Shown here: one piece after another, positions 39,311 to 47,688 of the stretch
Layout of the letters: the number at the start of each line of letters is the position of its first letter
How positions within the stretch are numbered: position 1 is the first letter of the stretch
Assembly: GCF_021228125.1 (NCBI RefSeq)
Contig: NZ_JAJQQS010000006.1
Location: 310,001-374,000 of the forward strand
Reading direction: 5' to 3'
DNA length: 64,000 bases
DNA from: Streptomyces albireticuli
GTDB lineage: Bacteria; Actinomycetota; Actinomycetes; Streptomycetales; Streptomycetaceae
The notes under the pieces: generated by a model
What the model was told of the DNA's origin: nothing
Seen by the model: only the letters and a program-made list of their open reading frames with translations
The model's database searches: none
Position numbers and translations under genes: made by a program

Positions 39311-39683
39311 GGGGGTGACCGGGGGTCTTTCCCCACCCCGCCCCTTCCCGTAACCGGGGGCGAGCCCCTGGCCCCCGGACGCGCTCCGCGCGGTGGCCTC
39401 AGGCTCCCCCCTGCTACCGCTGGGGGGGGGAGCCCTGGCCGGGCTGAAATCAGCCCGGCCGGCGCATGGGGGCCGGAGGCGGGGGCGGGCCCAGGGCCCG
39501 CGCGGCAGGGCCGGGCACTCCGCCCCGGCCCCTGCGCCCGGCCCCTGTGGACCGGCGGCCTGGCCGTGGACCGGCGGCCTGGCCGTGGACCGGCGGCCTG
39601 GCCGTGGGCCGGCAGCCTGGCCGTGGGCCGGTCCGGCTCGGGATCCCGGACCCGGTTCCGGCGCGGTCTCCTTCAGACCCGGC
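39311..39683. repeat. Spacer with dispersed element and a 19-bp minisatellite
   Basis: This 373-bp gap lies between convergent operons. From about 39322 to 39475 it holds a copy of the dispersed element, with the CCCCGCCCCTTCCCG arm and a CCGGGCTGA / TCAGCCCGG hairpin near 39445. From 39547 to about 39632 the 19-base unit GTGGACCGGCGGCCTGGCC is repeated 4.5 times. I see no gene. Confidence 0.75.
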
Positions 39684-40427
39684 TCAGACCTCGCCCCACA
39701 GGCCCGCGGCCAGCCGTGCCGCCGTCTCCGCCACACCGGCCATCGCCCTGCCGTGCAGCCCGCCCCCGAACGTCACCCGTGCCGCGCCCAGCCGTCCGAG
39801 CTCGTGCGGTGACGGGCCGTCCGGCAGGGCGAGGGCGTTGACCGGGAGGCCCACGGCCTCGGCGAGGGCGGCCAGGAGGGGCGGCGGGGCCAGGATCGGG
39901 TAGAGGCAGTCGGCGCCGGCCGCCGCGTAGAGACGGCCGCGAGCGATCGCCGGTTCGGGGTCCGCGTCGCCCTTCAGGAAGGTGTCGACGCGGGCGTTGA
40001 CGACGAGCGCGTCACCCGCCTCGGCCCGTACCGCCGCCAGGAAGTCGGCCTGCTCGCGCGAGTCCTTGAGCAGCCCGGAGGCACGGTCGCCGTCCTCCAG
40101 GTTGCAGCCGGCGGCGCCGGCCTCCAGGAGCCGCCCGACCAGTTCGCGGGGCGCGAGCCCGTACCCGTCCTCGACGTCCGCGGAGACGGGCACGTCCACG
40201 GCGCGGGCGATCCGGGCGACGGCCGCGAACATCTCGGCCGCCGGGGTCTCACCGTCCGCGTACCCCAGCGACGCCGCCACGCCCGCGCTCGGCGTCGCCA
40301 GGGCGGGGAAGCCGGCGTCCGCGAAGGCACGGGCGCTCGCGGCGTCCCAGGGGCCGGGCAGGACGAGCGGCCCGCCCCCGGGCGCGGGTGCGTGGTGCAG
40401 GGCCCGCAGGGCGGCCGCGGAGGTCAC
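39684..40427 (-). CDS. Isocitrate lyase / PEP mutase family protein
   Basis: This 247-residue TIM-barrel enzyme belongs to the PEP mutase / isocitrate lyase superfamily, which make or break C-C or C-P bonds next to a carboxylate using Mg2+. PLVLPGPWDAASARAFADAG opens it, VPVSADVEDGYGLAP carries the metal-binding Asp/Glu, AGCNLEDGDRASG follows, and VVNARVDTFLKGD continues the barrel. It lacks the KKCGH motif of true isocitrate lyase, so that reaction is unlikely; the real substrate is unknown. GTG 40427 overlaps the upstream stop (GTGA). Confidence 0.85.
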   Translation of the reverse strand: MTSAAALRALHHAPAPGGGPLVLPGPWDAASARAFADAGFPALATPSAGVAASLGYADGETPAAEMFAAVARIARAVDVPVSADVEDGYGLAPRELVGRLLEAGAAGCNLEDGDRASGLLKDSREQADFLAAVRAEAGDALVVNARVDTFLKGDADPEPAIARGRLYAAAGADCLYPILAPPPLLAALAEAVGLPVNALALPDGPSPHELGRLGAARVTFGGGLHGRAMAGVAETAARLAAGLWGEV

Positions 40428-40915
40428 GCGTGGGCCTTGTAGGCACCAGGGAACAGGCGTGTGGTCACGCCGATCCGGTTCCAGGCGTTGATCGTGACGA
40501 TCAGGGAGATCAGCCGGGCCAGCTCCGGCTCCTCGAAGCTGCGGGCGGCGCGCTCGTACACCGCGTCGGGCACGAAGCCGTCGGTGAGGACGGTGACGGC
40601 CTCGGTGAGCGCGAGGGCGGCCTGCTCCTTCTCGGTGTAGAGGCCGACGGCCTCCTCCCAGGCGCTGAGCAGGTAGATCCGCTCCTCGCTCTCGCCCATG
40701 CGACGGGCGTCCTTGGTGTGCATGTCGAGGCAGAAGGAGCAGTGGTTGAGCTGCGAGGCGCGGATCTTGACCAGTTCGATCAGCGTGGGGTCGAGGTCCT
40801 TACGGGCGGCGATCTCCAGCCCGATCATCGCCTTCTGGACGTCGGGGGCGACCTCGTGGAGGAGCATCCGGGGCGCGTGGGTGTGGGTGGGGTGGGAGGC
40901 GTTCGTCGTGGTCAT
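40424..40915 (-). CDS. Carboxymuconolactone decarboxylase / AhpD-like protein
   Basis: This 163-residue helical protein has the AhpD core: ELVKIRASQLNHCSFCLDMH, with the CxxC pair and the downstream His that give peroxidase or disulfide-reductase activity. MGESEERIYLLSAWEEA and FTEKEQAALALTEAVT-like segments are also typical. It is divergent from a MocR regulator with only 47 bases between starts, so it is probably the regulator's target. Its 3' end overlaps the PEP-mutase-family gene. No clear ribosome binding site precedes ATG 40915. Confidence 0.88.
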   Translation of the reverse strand: MTTTNASHPTHTHAPRMLLHEVAPDVQKAMIGLEIAARKDLDPTLIELVKIRASQLNHCSFCLDMHTKDARRMGESEERIYLLSAWEEAVGLYTEKEQAALALTEAVTVLTDGFVPDAVYERAARSFEEPELARLISLIVTINAWNRIGVTTRLFPGAYKAHA

Positions 40916-40921
40916 GAGAGC

Positions 40922-40954
40922 AACCCTAGGGTTCGGATAGCCCAGCGGTATGGT
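40922..40954. promoter_or_regulatory. Divergent promoter/operator between MocR and AhpD-like genes
   Basis: AACCCTAGGGTT (40922-40933) is a perfect 12-base palindrome, and TATGGT (40949-40954) fits a -10 box for the plus-strand gene. The start of transcription would fall at or beside ATG 40963, giving a leaderless MocR message; no ribosome binding site is visible. Confidence 0.5.
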
Positions 40955-40962
40955 CCACTCCC

Positions 40963-42423
40963 ATGGAGAAAACGTGGGCCACTTCGGCGGGCGACGGCGA
41001 GGTTCCGCGCCGCGGGACCGGCGCCGACCTGCACCTGGACCTGTCCGGGCCGGGCGGGGTCCGGGCGGGTCTGATCAGGGCCCTGCGCGACGCCGTACGG
41101 TCCGGCCGGCTCGCCCCCGGCACCCGGTTGCCGTCCTCCCGCTCCCTCGCCGCCGACCTGGGCCTGGCCCGGAACACCGTCGCGGACGCTTACGGCGAGC
41201 TCGTCGCCGAGGGCTGGCTCACCGCCCGCCAGGGCTCGGGCACCCGGGTCGCGCCGCGGGCCGCGCCCCGCGCGCCCGAGCGCGGGTCCACACCTCCGCG
41301 CACGGCCCGGCGGCCCGCGTACGACCTGCGGCCCGGCACCGCCGACGTCTCGGCCTTCCCGCGCGCCGCCTGGCTCTCCGCCGCCCGGCGGGCCCTCGCG
41401 GCGGCCCCGAACGACGCCTTCGGCCATGTCGACGAGCGCGGCCGCGCCGAACTGCGGACCGCCCTGGCCGACTATCTGGCCCGGGCCCGCGGGGTACGGG
41501 CCGACCCGGAGCGGATCGTGGTGTGCGCGGGCTTCACCCAGGGTCTGTCGCTGCTCAGCCGGGTGCTGCGGCGGCGCGGCGTCCGCGAGATCGGCGTCGA
41601 GGAGTACGGGCTCTGGTTCCACCACGAGGCGCTGGAACGGGCCGGACTGCGCTGCTCCGAGCTGGCGATCGACCCGTGCGGCGCGGACGTCGCCGCCCTG
41701 GGGGAGCGCAGGGGCGTACGGGCGGTCCTGCTCACGCCCGCGCACCAGTTCCCCACGGGCGTGCCGCTCCACCCCGACCGGCGGGCCGCCGTCGTGGACT
41801 GGGCCGTGCGCACCGGCGGGACGATCCTGGAGGACGACTACGACGGGGAGTTCCGCTACGACCGCCAGCCCGTCGGCTGCCTCCAGGGCCTCGCGCCCGA
41901 CCGCGTCGTGTACTTCGGCACGGCCAGCAAGTCGCTCGCCCCGGGGCTGCGGCTGTCGTGGATGGTGCTGCCCGAACACCTGGTGGGCGACGTACTGGCG
42001 CTGAAGCGGGCGGGGGAGTGGAGCTCGGGCGTCCTCGACCAGCTGACCCTCGCGGAACTCCTCACCAGCGGCGCGTACGACCGCCACGTCCGCGCGATGC
42101 GGCAGCGCTACCGGCGCCGCCGCGACCAACTGGTCGCCGAACTCGCCGCGCACGCCCCGCACATCCGCGTCACCGGCATCGCGGCCGGCCTCCACGCGGT
42201 CCTGGCCCTGCCACCGGGCACGGAACGGGCGACGCTCCAGGCGGCGGCGTGGCAGGGGCTGGCGCTACAGGGGCTGTCGCGGTTCCGGTTCGGCGGCGGG
42301 ACGCAGGCTTCGGGCGCGGCCGGGGCCGGGGACGGCCTGATCGTGGGGTACGGGACGCCACCGGACCACGCCTTCGCGGGGGCGCTGGAGGCGCTGGTGC
42401 GGTCGCTGCCGCCGGGGGGTTGA
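40963..42423 (+). CDS. MocR/PdxR-type regulator (GntR HTH + aminotransferase)
   Basis: This 486-residue protein has an N-terminal winged helix (LIRALRDAVRSGRLAPGTRL, SRSLAADLGLARNTVADAY) joined to a fold-type I aminotransferase domain with GTASKSLAPGLRLSW, where the Lys would hold PLP. EDDYDGEFRYDR supplies the PLP-ring Asp. Such proteins sense PLP or amino acids and usually control a neighbouring gene. It is divergent from the AhpD-like gene with 47 bases between starts. No vitamin B6 synthesis gene is adjacent, so PdxR function is not implied. Confidence 0.9.
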   Translation: MEKTWATSAGDGEVPRRGTGADLHLDLSGPGGVRAGLIRALRDAVRSGRLAPGTRLPSSRSLAADLGLARNTVADAYGELVAEGWLTARQGSGTRVAPRAAPRAPERGSTPPRTARRPAYDLRPGTADVSAFPRAAWLSAARRALAAAPNDAFGHVDERGRAELRTALADYLARARGVRADPERIVVCAGFTQGLSLLSRVLRRRGVREIGVEEYGLWFHHEALERAGLRCSELAIDPCGADVAALGERRGVRAVLLTPAHQFPTGVPLHPDRRAAVVDWAVRTGGTILEDDYDGEFRYDRQPVGCLQGLAPDRVVYFGTASKSLAPGLRLSWMVLPEHLVGDVLALKRAGEWSSGVLDQLTLAELLTSGAYDRHVRAMRQRYRRRRDQLVAELAAHAPHIRVTGIAAGLHAVLALPPGTERATLQAAAWQGLALQGLSRFRFGGGTQASGAAGAGDGLIVGYGTPPDHAFAGALEALVRSLPPGG

Positions 42424-42454
42424 CGGGGGTGGGGTGCGGGTGGTGGCGCCTGCG

Positions 42455-42600
42455 GCGGGCTTTGTCCCCAGCCCCGCCCCTTCCCGAATGTCCTCAATCG
42501 CCGGACGGGCTGATTTTCAGCCCGTCCGGCGATTGAGGACCGGGGTCCGGGGCGGAGCCCCGGTTCGGGAAGGGGCGGGGCTGGGGACAAAGCCCCGCGC
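42455..42600. repeat. Dispersed inverted-repeat element, complete copy
   Basis: This is the best-preserved copy. The outer arms GGCTTTGTCCCCAGCCCCGC and its complement enclose CCCTTCCCGAA / TTCGGGAAGGG and an inner 22-base stem from CCTCAATCGCCGGACGGG at 42492 to 42538 with a 3-base loop. The whole folds into a nested cruciform after the MocR gene. Confidence 0.85.
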
Positions 42601-42717
42601 AGCGGCCCGCACCCACCCCGCCCCGTTCACCCCCACGCCCCGCACCCCACCGGCGCCCCCTATCGTGAACCCCGTTTCCGCGAGTACGCAGTCTCATCTG
42701 ACGGGGGTCAGAACCAC

Positions 42718-43056
42718 ATGGCAGACAAGACAAAACGCCGGCTCCGCTCGTCCACGGTCATACTCGGCGGCATGGGCGCCCTCGCCGCCGCCCTGACCTC
42801 CTGCGGCTCGGAGCCCGACAAACGCTGCGTCGATCCCAAGAGCTACGACGCCGCCCGCGGTTACCGCGTCCTCGACTCCAAGGCGTGCAAGAGCAAGGGC
42901 GGCGGCGGAAGCGGGAGCAGCGGTGGCGGTTCGTCTTCCGCCCGCTGGTACTACGGCTCCGGGAAGTCCGGCGGCTACGCCGACAGCGGGACCTTCAGCA
43001 AGAGCCAGGCCGTCGACCGCGGCGGCTTCGGCTGCTCCTCGTCGAGCGGCGGCTGA
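42718..43056 (+). CDS. Small Ser/Gly-rich lipoprotein, YgiB-like
   Basis: This 112-residue protein has a lipoprotein signal (STVILGGMGALAAALTSCG, Cys about residue 29). A short Cys-containing segment (DKRCVDPKSYDAARGYRVLD) is followed by a Gly/Ser-rich stretch. The tail ARWYYGSGKSGGY...VDRGGFGC recalls the RGGFG tail of YgiB (DUF1190). Directly after it comes an ATP-grasp gene of the YgiC family, the same pairing as in enterobacteria. ATG 42718 has a GGGGG run about 14 bases upstream, which is rather far. Function unknown. Confidence 0.7.
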   Translation: MADKTKRRLRSSTVILGGMGALAAALTSCGSEPDKRCVDPKSYDAARGYRVLDSKACKSKGGGGSGSSGGGSSSARWYYGSGKSGGYADSGTFSKSQAVDRGGFGCSSSSGG

Positions 43057-43060
43057 CCGC

Positions 43061-44245
43061 GTGGAGCGGCACCGCGTCACCCCGCGCCCCGGCTGGCAGG
43101 CCACGGTCGAGGAGCAGGGCGTCATCTATCCCCTCACCCGCCACCCGGACGGCTCCCTGCGCCCGTACTGGGACGAGAGCGCGTATTACTCCTTCCCGCT
43201 CGCCGAGGTCGAGGCGCTGGAGGAGACCGTGGCCGAGCTGCACGGGATGTGCCTGGCCGCCGCCGCGCACCTCGTCGAGCACGGTCGCCTCGCCGACCTC
43301 GGGATCACCGACCCCCGGCTGGCGGCCCTGATCACCGAGTCCTGGCACCGGCGCGCCGAACTCCCCACCGTCTACGGCCGCTTCGACCTGCGTTACGACG
43401 GCGAGGGCCCGGCCACCCTGCTGGAGTACAACGCCGACACCCCGACCTCACTGGTGGAGGCCGCGAGTGCCCAGTGGTTCTGGATGGAGGAACGTTTCCC
43501 CGGCCATGACCAGTGGAACTCCCTCCATGAGCGGCTCGTCGACGCCTGGCGGCGACAGGCGCACCTGCTGCCCCCGGGCGCGCCGCTGCACTTCGCGCAC
43601 TCGGCCGGCGACGAGCTCGGCGAGGACCTGATGACGGTCGCGTACCTGCGCGAGACCGCCGAACAGGCCGGCCTCGCGACCCGGGCCGTCTCCATGGAGG
43701 ACATCGGCTGGGACCGGATCTCCGGCCGCTTCGTCGACGAGCGCTACGGGTTCGTCCGGGCCTGCTTCAAGCTCTACCCCTGGGAGTGGCTGGCCACCGA
43801 CCGCTTCGGCCCGCACGTCCTGGACACCCTCGACAACGGCGGCGGTACGGGCTCCACGCTGTGGATCGAGCCCGCCTGGAAGATGCTGCTGTCCAACAAG
43901 GCCCTGCTGGCCGTCCTCTGGGAGCTCTACCCCGGCCACCCCAACCTCGTGCCCGCCTACCTCGACGGCCCCCGCGAACTGGCCTCGACCACCGGCTGGG
44001 TCGCGAAGCCGCTGCTCGGCCGCGAGGGCGCGGGCGTCACGGTGCACCCCGCGGGCAGCGACCCCACGCCCCGGGACGAGCCCTGCTGCTACCAGGGGCT
44101 GGCCCCGCTGCCGGCCTTCGACGGGAACCACGTGGTGCTCGGCGCGTGGGTCGTCGGGGACGAGCCGGCCGGGCTGGGGATCCGGGAGTCGGCGGGGCTG
44201 GTCACGGACGGCTACGCGCGCTTCCTTCCGCACGTGATCGTCTGA
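43061..44245 (+). CDS. Glutathionylspermidine-synthase-family ATP-grasp ligase (YgiC-like)
   Basis: This 394-residue protein matches the ATP-grasp half of glutathionylspermidine synthase, without the amidase half. YWDESAYYSFPLAEVEALE, GRFDLRYDGEGPATLLEYNADTP, FPGHDQWNSLHERL, WIEPAWKMLLSNKALLAVLW and KPLLGREGAGV are family blocks. A stand-alone form cannot be assumed to make glutathionylspermidine, since actinobacteria lack glutathione; a peptide or amine ligase acting on an envelope or thiol compound is possible. GTG 43061 is four bases after the lipoprotein stop, so both are one operon. Confidence 0.88.
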   Translation: MERHRVTPRPGWQATVEEQGVIYPLTRHPDGSLRPYWDESAYYSFPLAEVEALEETVAELHGMCLAAAAHLVEHGRLADLGITDPRLAALITESWHRRAELPTVYGRFDLRYDGEGPATLLEYNADTPTSLVEAASAQWFWMEERFPGHDQWNSLHERLVDAWRRQAHLLPPGAPLHFAHSAGDELGEDLMTVAYLRETAEQAGLATRAVSMEDIGWDRISGRFVDERYGFVRACFKLYPWEWLATDRFGPHVLDTLDNGGGTGSTLWIEPAWKMLLSNKALLAVLWELYPGHPNLVPAYLDGPRELASTTGWVAKPLLGREGAGVTVHPAGSDPTPRDEPCCYQGLAPLPAFDGNHVVLGAWVVGDEPAGLGIRESAGLVTDGYARFLPHVIV

Positions 44246-44269
44246 GCCGCCGCGCGGTGTTCCCGAGCG

Positions 44270-44298
44270 CCGGACGGGCCGGTCTTCGGCCCGTCCGG
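44270..44298. terminator. Hairpin between the YgiC-like and MerR genes
   Basis: CCGGACGGGCCG and CGGCCCGTCCGG form 12-base arms around GTCTT, between convergent genes. It is a short relative of the dispersed repeat element. Confidence 0.8.
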
Positions 44299-44334
44299 CC
44301 GCTGGAGGACCGGGCTCCGGCGCTGGAGCCCCGG

Positions 44335-44685
44335 TCAGCCCGCCCGCATCGCCGACGACACCTCCAGCAGCGCCTCCCGCTTGCGCGCCAGTTCCGCCAG
44401 TTGTTCGTCGACGCGGGACAGCTGCTCGTCCACGACCTGGACGGAGTGCTCGCAGGCGAGGAGGCCCGGACCGCCCTGGGCGCAGGGCAGGAGGTCGCGG
44501 ATGGCCTCGGTCGTGAGGCCGCCGGCGAGGAGTTCGCGGATGCGCGTCACGCGCTCGACCGCGGCCGTCCCGTAGCGCCGGTAGTCGTTGGCGTCCCGCT
44601 CCGAGGTGAGCAGGCCCTGTCCCTCGTAGTAGCGCAGGAGCCGGGGGCTCACCCCGGTACGACGTGACAGCTCGCCTATGCGCAT
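44335..44685 (-). CDS. MerR-family regulator
   Basis: This 116-residue protein has the MerR winged helix (MRIGELSRRTGVSPRLLRYYE, then YRRYGTAAVERVTRIREL) and a C-terminal coiled coil (residues about 80-110). The effector part is very short, with two Cys (LPCAQGG, LACEH). It is divergent from an alpha/beta hydrolase gene, and a MerR-type dyad lies between them. It probably controls that hydrolase and itself. Confidence 0.9.
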   Translation of the reverse strand: MRIGELSRRTGVSPRLLRYYEGQGLLTSERDANDYRRYGTAAVERVTRIRELLAGGLTTEAIRDLLPCAQGGPGLLACEHSVQVVDEQLSRVDEQLAELARKREALLEVSSAMRAG

Positions 44686-44713
44686 ATGCGGATTCCCCCC
44701 GGGGACTTGACCT

Positions 44714-44727
44714 TGACACTGATGTCA
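44714..44727. promoter_or_regulatory. MerR-type operator
   Basis: TGACACTGATGTCA is a dyad with 5-base arms inside CTTGACCTTGACACTGATGTCATAC, between divergent MerR and hydrolase starts. The first TTGACC could be the hydrolase -35 box with the dyad in the spacer, which is the usual MerR arrangement. Confidence 0.6.
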
Positions 44728-44745
44728 TACGGCAACCTCTTGGCC

Positions 44746-45531
44746 ATGACACAGATTCCCGCGCCCCTCGCCACCACCGTCCACGGCTCCGGCCCCGGCC
44801 TCCTCCTCGCGCACGGCGCGGGCGGCAGCATCGAGGGCAACTACCTGCCGATCATCCCGTCCCTGGCCGAGCGCCACACCGTGGTGGCCCCCGACTTCCC
44901 CGGTTCCGGCGGTACGCCCCGCTCGGCGGAGCCGCTGATGGTCGACGGCCTGTCCGACGCGCTGATCGCGGCGGCCGACGCGGCCGGCCTGGAGACGTTC
45001 ACCCTGATCGGCTACTCGATGGGCACCCTGGTGTCCGTACGGACCGCGGCCCGCCACCCGGAGCGGGTGCGCGGCCTGGTGCTCACGGCGGGCCTGGCCA
45101 AGGCGGACAACCGCACGCTGGCCTCCCTGGACATCTGGCGCAAGCTCCTGGACGAGGGGGACCTGGAGACCTTCGCCCGCTTCATCGCCCTCTCCGGCTT
45201 CGGCGAGGACTTCTTCAACGCCGTGCCCGCCGAGGAGCTGGACACCTTCTACAAGGTGCTGGCCGCGGGCGTCCCCGCCGGCGCCGCGGAGCAGGCGGGC
45301 GTCGTGCAGACCTCGGACACCACGGGCGACCTGGCCGGGATCTCCGTGCCGACGCTGGTGATCGCGCCGCTCCAGGACACCCTGGTCGCGCCCGCGAACT
45401 CGCGCTTCCTGGCCGCGAACATCCCGGGAGCCGAGTACGCGGAGATCCTGACGGGCCACGTGCCCATGGCGGAGAAGCCCGCCGAGTGGGGCGGCCTGAT
45501 CACCTCCTTCCTCGACCGGCACGGCCTCTGA
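44746..45531 (+). CDS. Alpha/beta hydrolase
   Basis: This 261-residue cytoplasmic hydrolase has the oxyanion HGAGGS, nucleophile elbow GYSMGT (Ser), an acid in the APLQDTLVAP region, and His in LTGHVPMAEKP. It looks like the small esterase/haloperoxidase-like group. ATG 44746 is chosen because MTQIPAPLATTVHG begins the domain and the longer frame would run through the operator. Control by the divergent MerR gene is likely. Substrate unknown. Confidence 0.88.
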   Translation: MTQIPAPLATTVHGSGPGLLLAHGAGGSIEGNYLPIIPSLAERHTVVAPDFPGSGGTPRSAEPLMVDGLSDALIAAADAAGLETFTLIGYSMGTLVSVRTAARHPERVRGLVLTAGLAKADNRTLASLDIWRKLLDEGDLETFARFIALSGFGEDFFNAVPAEELDTFYKVLAAGVPAGAAEQAGVVQTSDTTGDLAGISVPTLVIAPLQDTLVAPANSRFLAANIPGAEYAEILTGHVPMAEKPAEWGGLITSFLDRHGL

Positions 45532-45543
45532 GCCGCGGGGGTG

Positions 45544-47097
45544 TCAGATCCTGCCCAGCTGCCACAGCCGCAGGATCCCGGTGCCGTCCGACAAGTACTG
45601 CGTCCCGGAGATGCCGGAGTTGCCGAGGGTGTACTCCTTCTTCTGCCACAGCGGCAGCAGGGGCACGTCCTCGGCGACGATCCGCTGGATCTCACGGACC
45701 TCCTCGGCGACGCTGCCCCGCTGGGAGTTCCGCTGGGCGTCGCGGATGAGCTTCTCGACGCGGGCGCTGGAGTAGCCCGTGTGGAGGGCGGAGCCCGCGC
45801 CGACCAGCGGGGTGATGAAGGTGTCGGGGTCGGGGAAGTCCGCGACCCAGGTGAGGCAGTACGCGTCGTAGGCCCCGCGGGCGTAGCCCTCGATGAACTC
45901 CTTCCACTCCACGTGCCGCGTGGTCACCTCGAACAGCCCGGTGGCCTCCAGCTGCTTCTTCAGCAGGGCCGCCTCCTCGCCCGTGGCGGCGCCCTGGGAG
46001 TAGGCCAGCGTGAAGCGGACCGGCTGGGTGACGCCCGCCTGCCGCAGCAGGGTCCGGGCGCGCGCCGGGTCCGGCTCGGGGTAGGCGTCGAAGAAGGACG
46101 TGGCGTGGCCCGTGAGGCCCTGCGGGACGAGGGAGTACAGCGGCTCGACCGTACGGCGGTGGATGTCGCGCGCGAGCGCCGTCCGGTCGACGACGGCGGC
46201 GACGGCCCGGCGCACCGCGACGTCCTTCACGGGTGAGCCGTCGCGCAGGTTGAAGACCATCGAGCGGGACGTGGGCCCCGAGGTCTCCATCATCTTCACG
46301 CCGGCGTCCGACGGGGACTGCTCGGCGATCACGGTGGGCGGCAGCTGGCGTCCCACCACGTCGACGGAGCGCCGCTGCCAGGCCCGGGCCAGCGCCGCCG
46401 GATCGCGGAAGTACCGGACGGTCACGGGCTCGCCCTCGCGCCGCACGGCGCCCCGGTAAGCGCCGTTGGGCCGCAGCTCGGCCCGTGCCCCTTGCCGGTA
46501 CTCCTTGAGGACGTACGGGCCGGAGCCGTCCACCGTGGCGCCCTCGTGGAGCCGGTCGGCGGGGTAGGTCCGGGAGTCGACGACCGCCCCGGCGCCGGTG
46601 GCTATCTTGAACGGGAACGTGGCGTCCGGCACCTTCAGCCGGAAGGTGACCGTCCGCCCGGCCGTCCGCACGCCGTCCAGCGTGTCCAGCAGCGGCCCCG
46701 GGCCCTGCGGCGACTTGATCCGGCGGATCCGGTCGAAGGAGAACTTCACGTCGTCCACGGTCAGGTCGTGACCGTTGGTGAACTTCAGGCCCTCGCGCAG
46801 CGTGCAGGTGAACGTGCGTAAGTCCTCGCCCTGGAAGCCGCAGCGCTCGGCCGCGTCCGGGACCGGGACGGAGGAGCCCGGTGTGAAGGTCAGTAACGAC
46901 TGGTAGACGTTGCTGTGCAGCGCCCAGGAGCCCACGTCGTAGGTGCCCGCGGGGTCGAGCCCGGTGACGGCGTCCGTCATGCCCACCGTGATGGGCCCCC
47001 GGTCCTCGTCACCCGACGACATCAGCCCGCAGCCCGTGGCCGCCGAGACCAGCAGCCCTACGCCCAGTACACCCGCCCGAACCCGGACCCCACGCAT
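45544..47097 (-). CDS. Orphan peptide-type ABC substrate-binding lipoprotein
   Basis: This 517-residue family 5 solute-binding protein (OppA/DppA class) has a lipoprotein signal (LGVGLLVSAATGCGL). DAVTGLDPAGTYDVGSWALH and LREGLKFTNGHDLTVDDVKF are family blocks, and GRAYDAYCLTWVADFPDP-like sequence near residue 420 and LPLLPLWQKKEYTL near the end are typical. No permease or ATPase gene is adjacent, so it either uses a distant transporter or acts as a sensor-type binding protein. ATG 47097 has GGAGGGGG upstream. Two ATGCGCAT sites lie just before it. Confidence 0.88.
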   Translation of the reverse strand: MRGVRVRAGVLGVGLLVSAATGCGLMSSGDEDRGPITVGMTDAVTGLDPAGTYDVGSWALHSNVYQSLLTFTPGSSVPVPDAAERCGFQGEDLRTFTCTLREGLKFTNGHDLTVDDVKFSFDRIRRIKSPQGPGPLLDTLDGVRTAGRTVTFRLKVPDATFPFKIATGAGAVVDSRTYPADRLHEGATVDGSGPYVLKEYRQGARAELRPNGAYRGAVRREGEPVTVRYFRDPAALARAWQRRSVDVVGRQLPPTVIAEQSPSDAGVKMMETSGPTSRSMVFNLRDGSPVKDVAVRRAVAAVVDRTALARDIHRRTVEPLYSLVPQGLTGHATSFFDAYPEPDPARARTLLRQAGVTQPVRFTLAYSQGAATGEEAALLKKQLEATGLFEVTTRHVEWKEFIEGYARGAYDAYCLTWVADFPDPDTFITPLVGAGSALHTGYSSARVEKLIRDAQRNSQRGSVAEEVREIQRIVAEDVPLLPLWQKKEYTLGNSGISGTQYLSDGTGILRLWQLGRI

Positions 47098-47116
47098 CCC
47101 CGCGCCCCCTCCGCCC

Positions 47117-47151
47117 AGTGATGCGCATCACTCAAACATACGAATGCGCAT
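47117..47151. promoter_or_regulatory. Two ATGCGCAT palindromes before the binding-protein gene
   Basis: AGTGATGCGCATCACT (47117-47132) is a perfect 16-base palindrome. A second ATGCGCAT (47144-47151) is centred 23 bases away. The pair, 20-55 bases before the lipoprotein start, looks like a dimer-binding operator. Regulator unknown. Confidence 0.6.
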
Positions 47152-47279
47152 ACGTCCCGGGAATAGGCCAAGTGATCGTCACCCGGTCCGGGGAACCGCC
47201 GGGGCCGCCTCATCGCGCACGGCGGCCACGGGGTGCCCACAGGGCGGCGGCGCGGCGGCGGTGGGGCCCGCGCCCCCGT

Positions 47280-47576
47280 CTATGACGTGCGCCGCAACGC
47301 CCGTACGCCGCGCAACCCGATCAGCCCGACGGCCGTCCCCAGAAGAAACGAGGTGACCGCGAGCGCGAGGTGGACCCAGAAGTACGCGGTGGGGTCACCC
47401 GCGTCGTCGAAGGCGAGCCCGCTGCCGTCCTTCCACAGATTCTTCGCGAAGGTGATCCAGATGAACCAGCTCCACACCCCGAAGGCGAGCAGGAACCAGG
47501 ACACCGGGCGGGAGAGGACGGCCGCGCGGCCGGACGGGCGAGGGGCCGGCGAGGCGTCCCCGGAAGAACTCAGCAT
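47280..47576 (-). CDS. Small two-segment membrane protein
   Basis: This 98-residue protein has two hydrophobic segments: VSWFLLAFGVWSWFIWITF and YFWVHLALAVTSFLLGTAVG. Between them is KNLWKDGSGLAFDDAGDPTA, conserved in small Streptomyces membrane proteins of unknown function. ATG 47576 is the best start, though a GGAGG lies rather far upstream. It is divergent from the DD-carboxypeptidase gene. Function unknown. Confidence 0.8.
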   Translation of the reverse strand: MLSSSGDASPAPRPSGRAAVLSRPVSWFLLAFGVWSWFIWITFAKNLWKDGSGLAFDDAGDPTAYFWVHLALAVTSFLLGTAVGLIGLRGVRALRRTS

Positions 47577-47688
47577 GGGTTTCAGTATGCGTTCGGCCTC
47601 CCGCACTGGTCCTATCGGGTCCTCGGCACGGGTCCGTCCCGGTGAGGCAGCGACTAGGGGGTACGGGCGGCGGGGTACGTTCACGGAC

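Noticed and set aside
39547..39632. CRISPR-like array
   Set aside because: The units are directly adjacent with no unique spacers; it is a minisatellite. The same applies to 3347-3475, 15588-16319 and 61891-61957.
39684..40427. Isocitrate lyase
   Set aside because: The protein is half the usual length and lacks the KKCGH catalytic motif; only the superfamily can be claimed.
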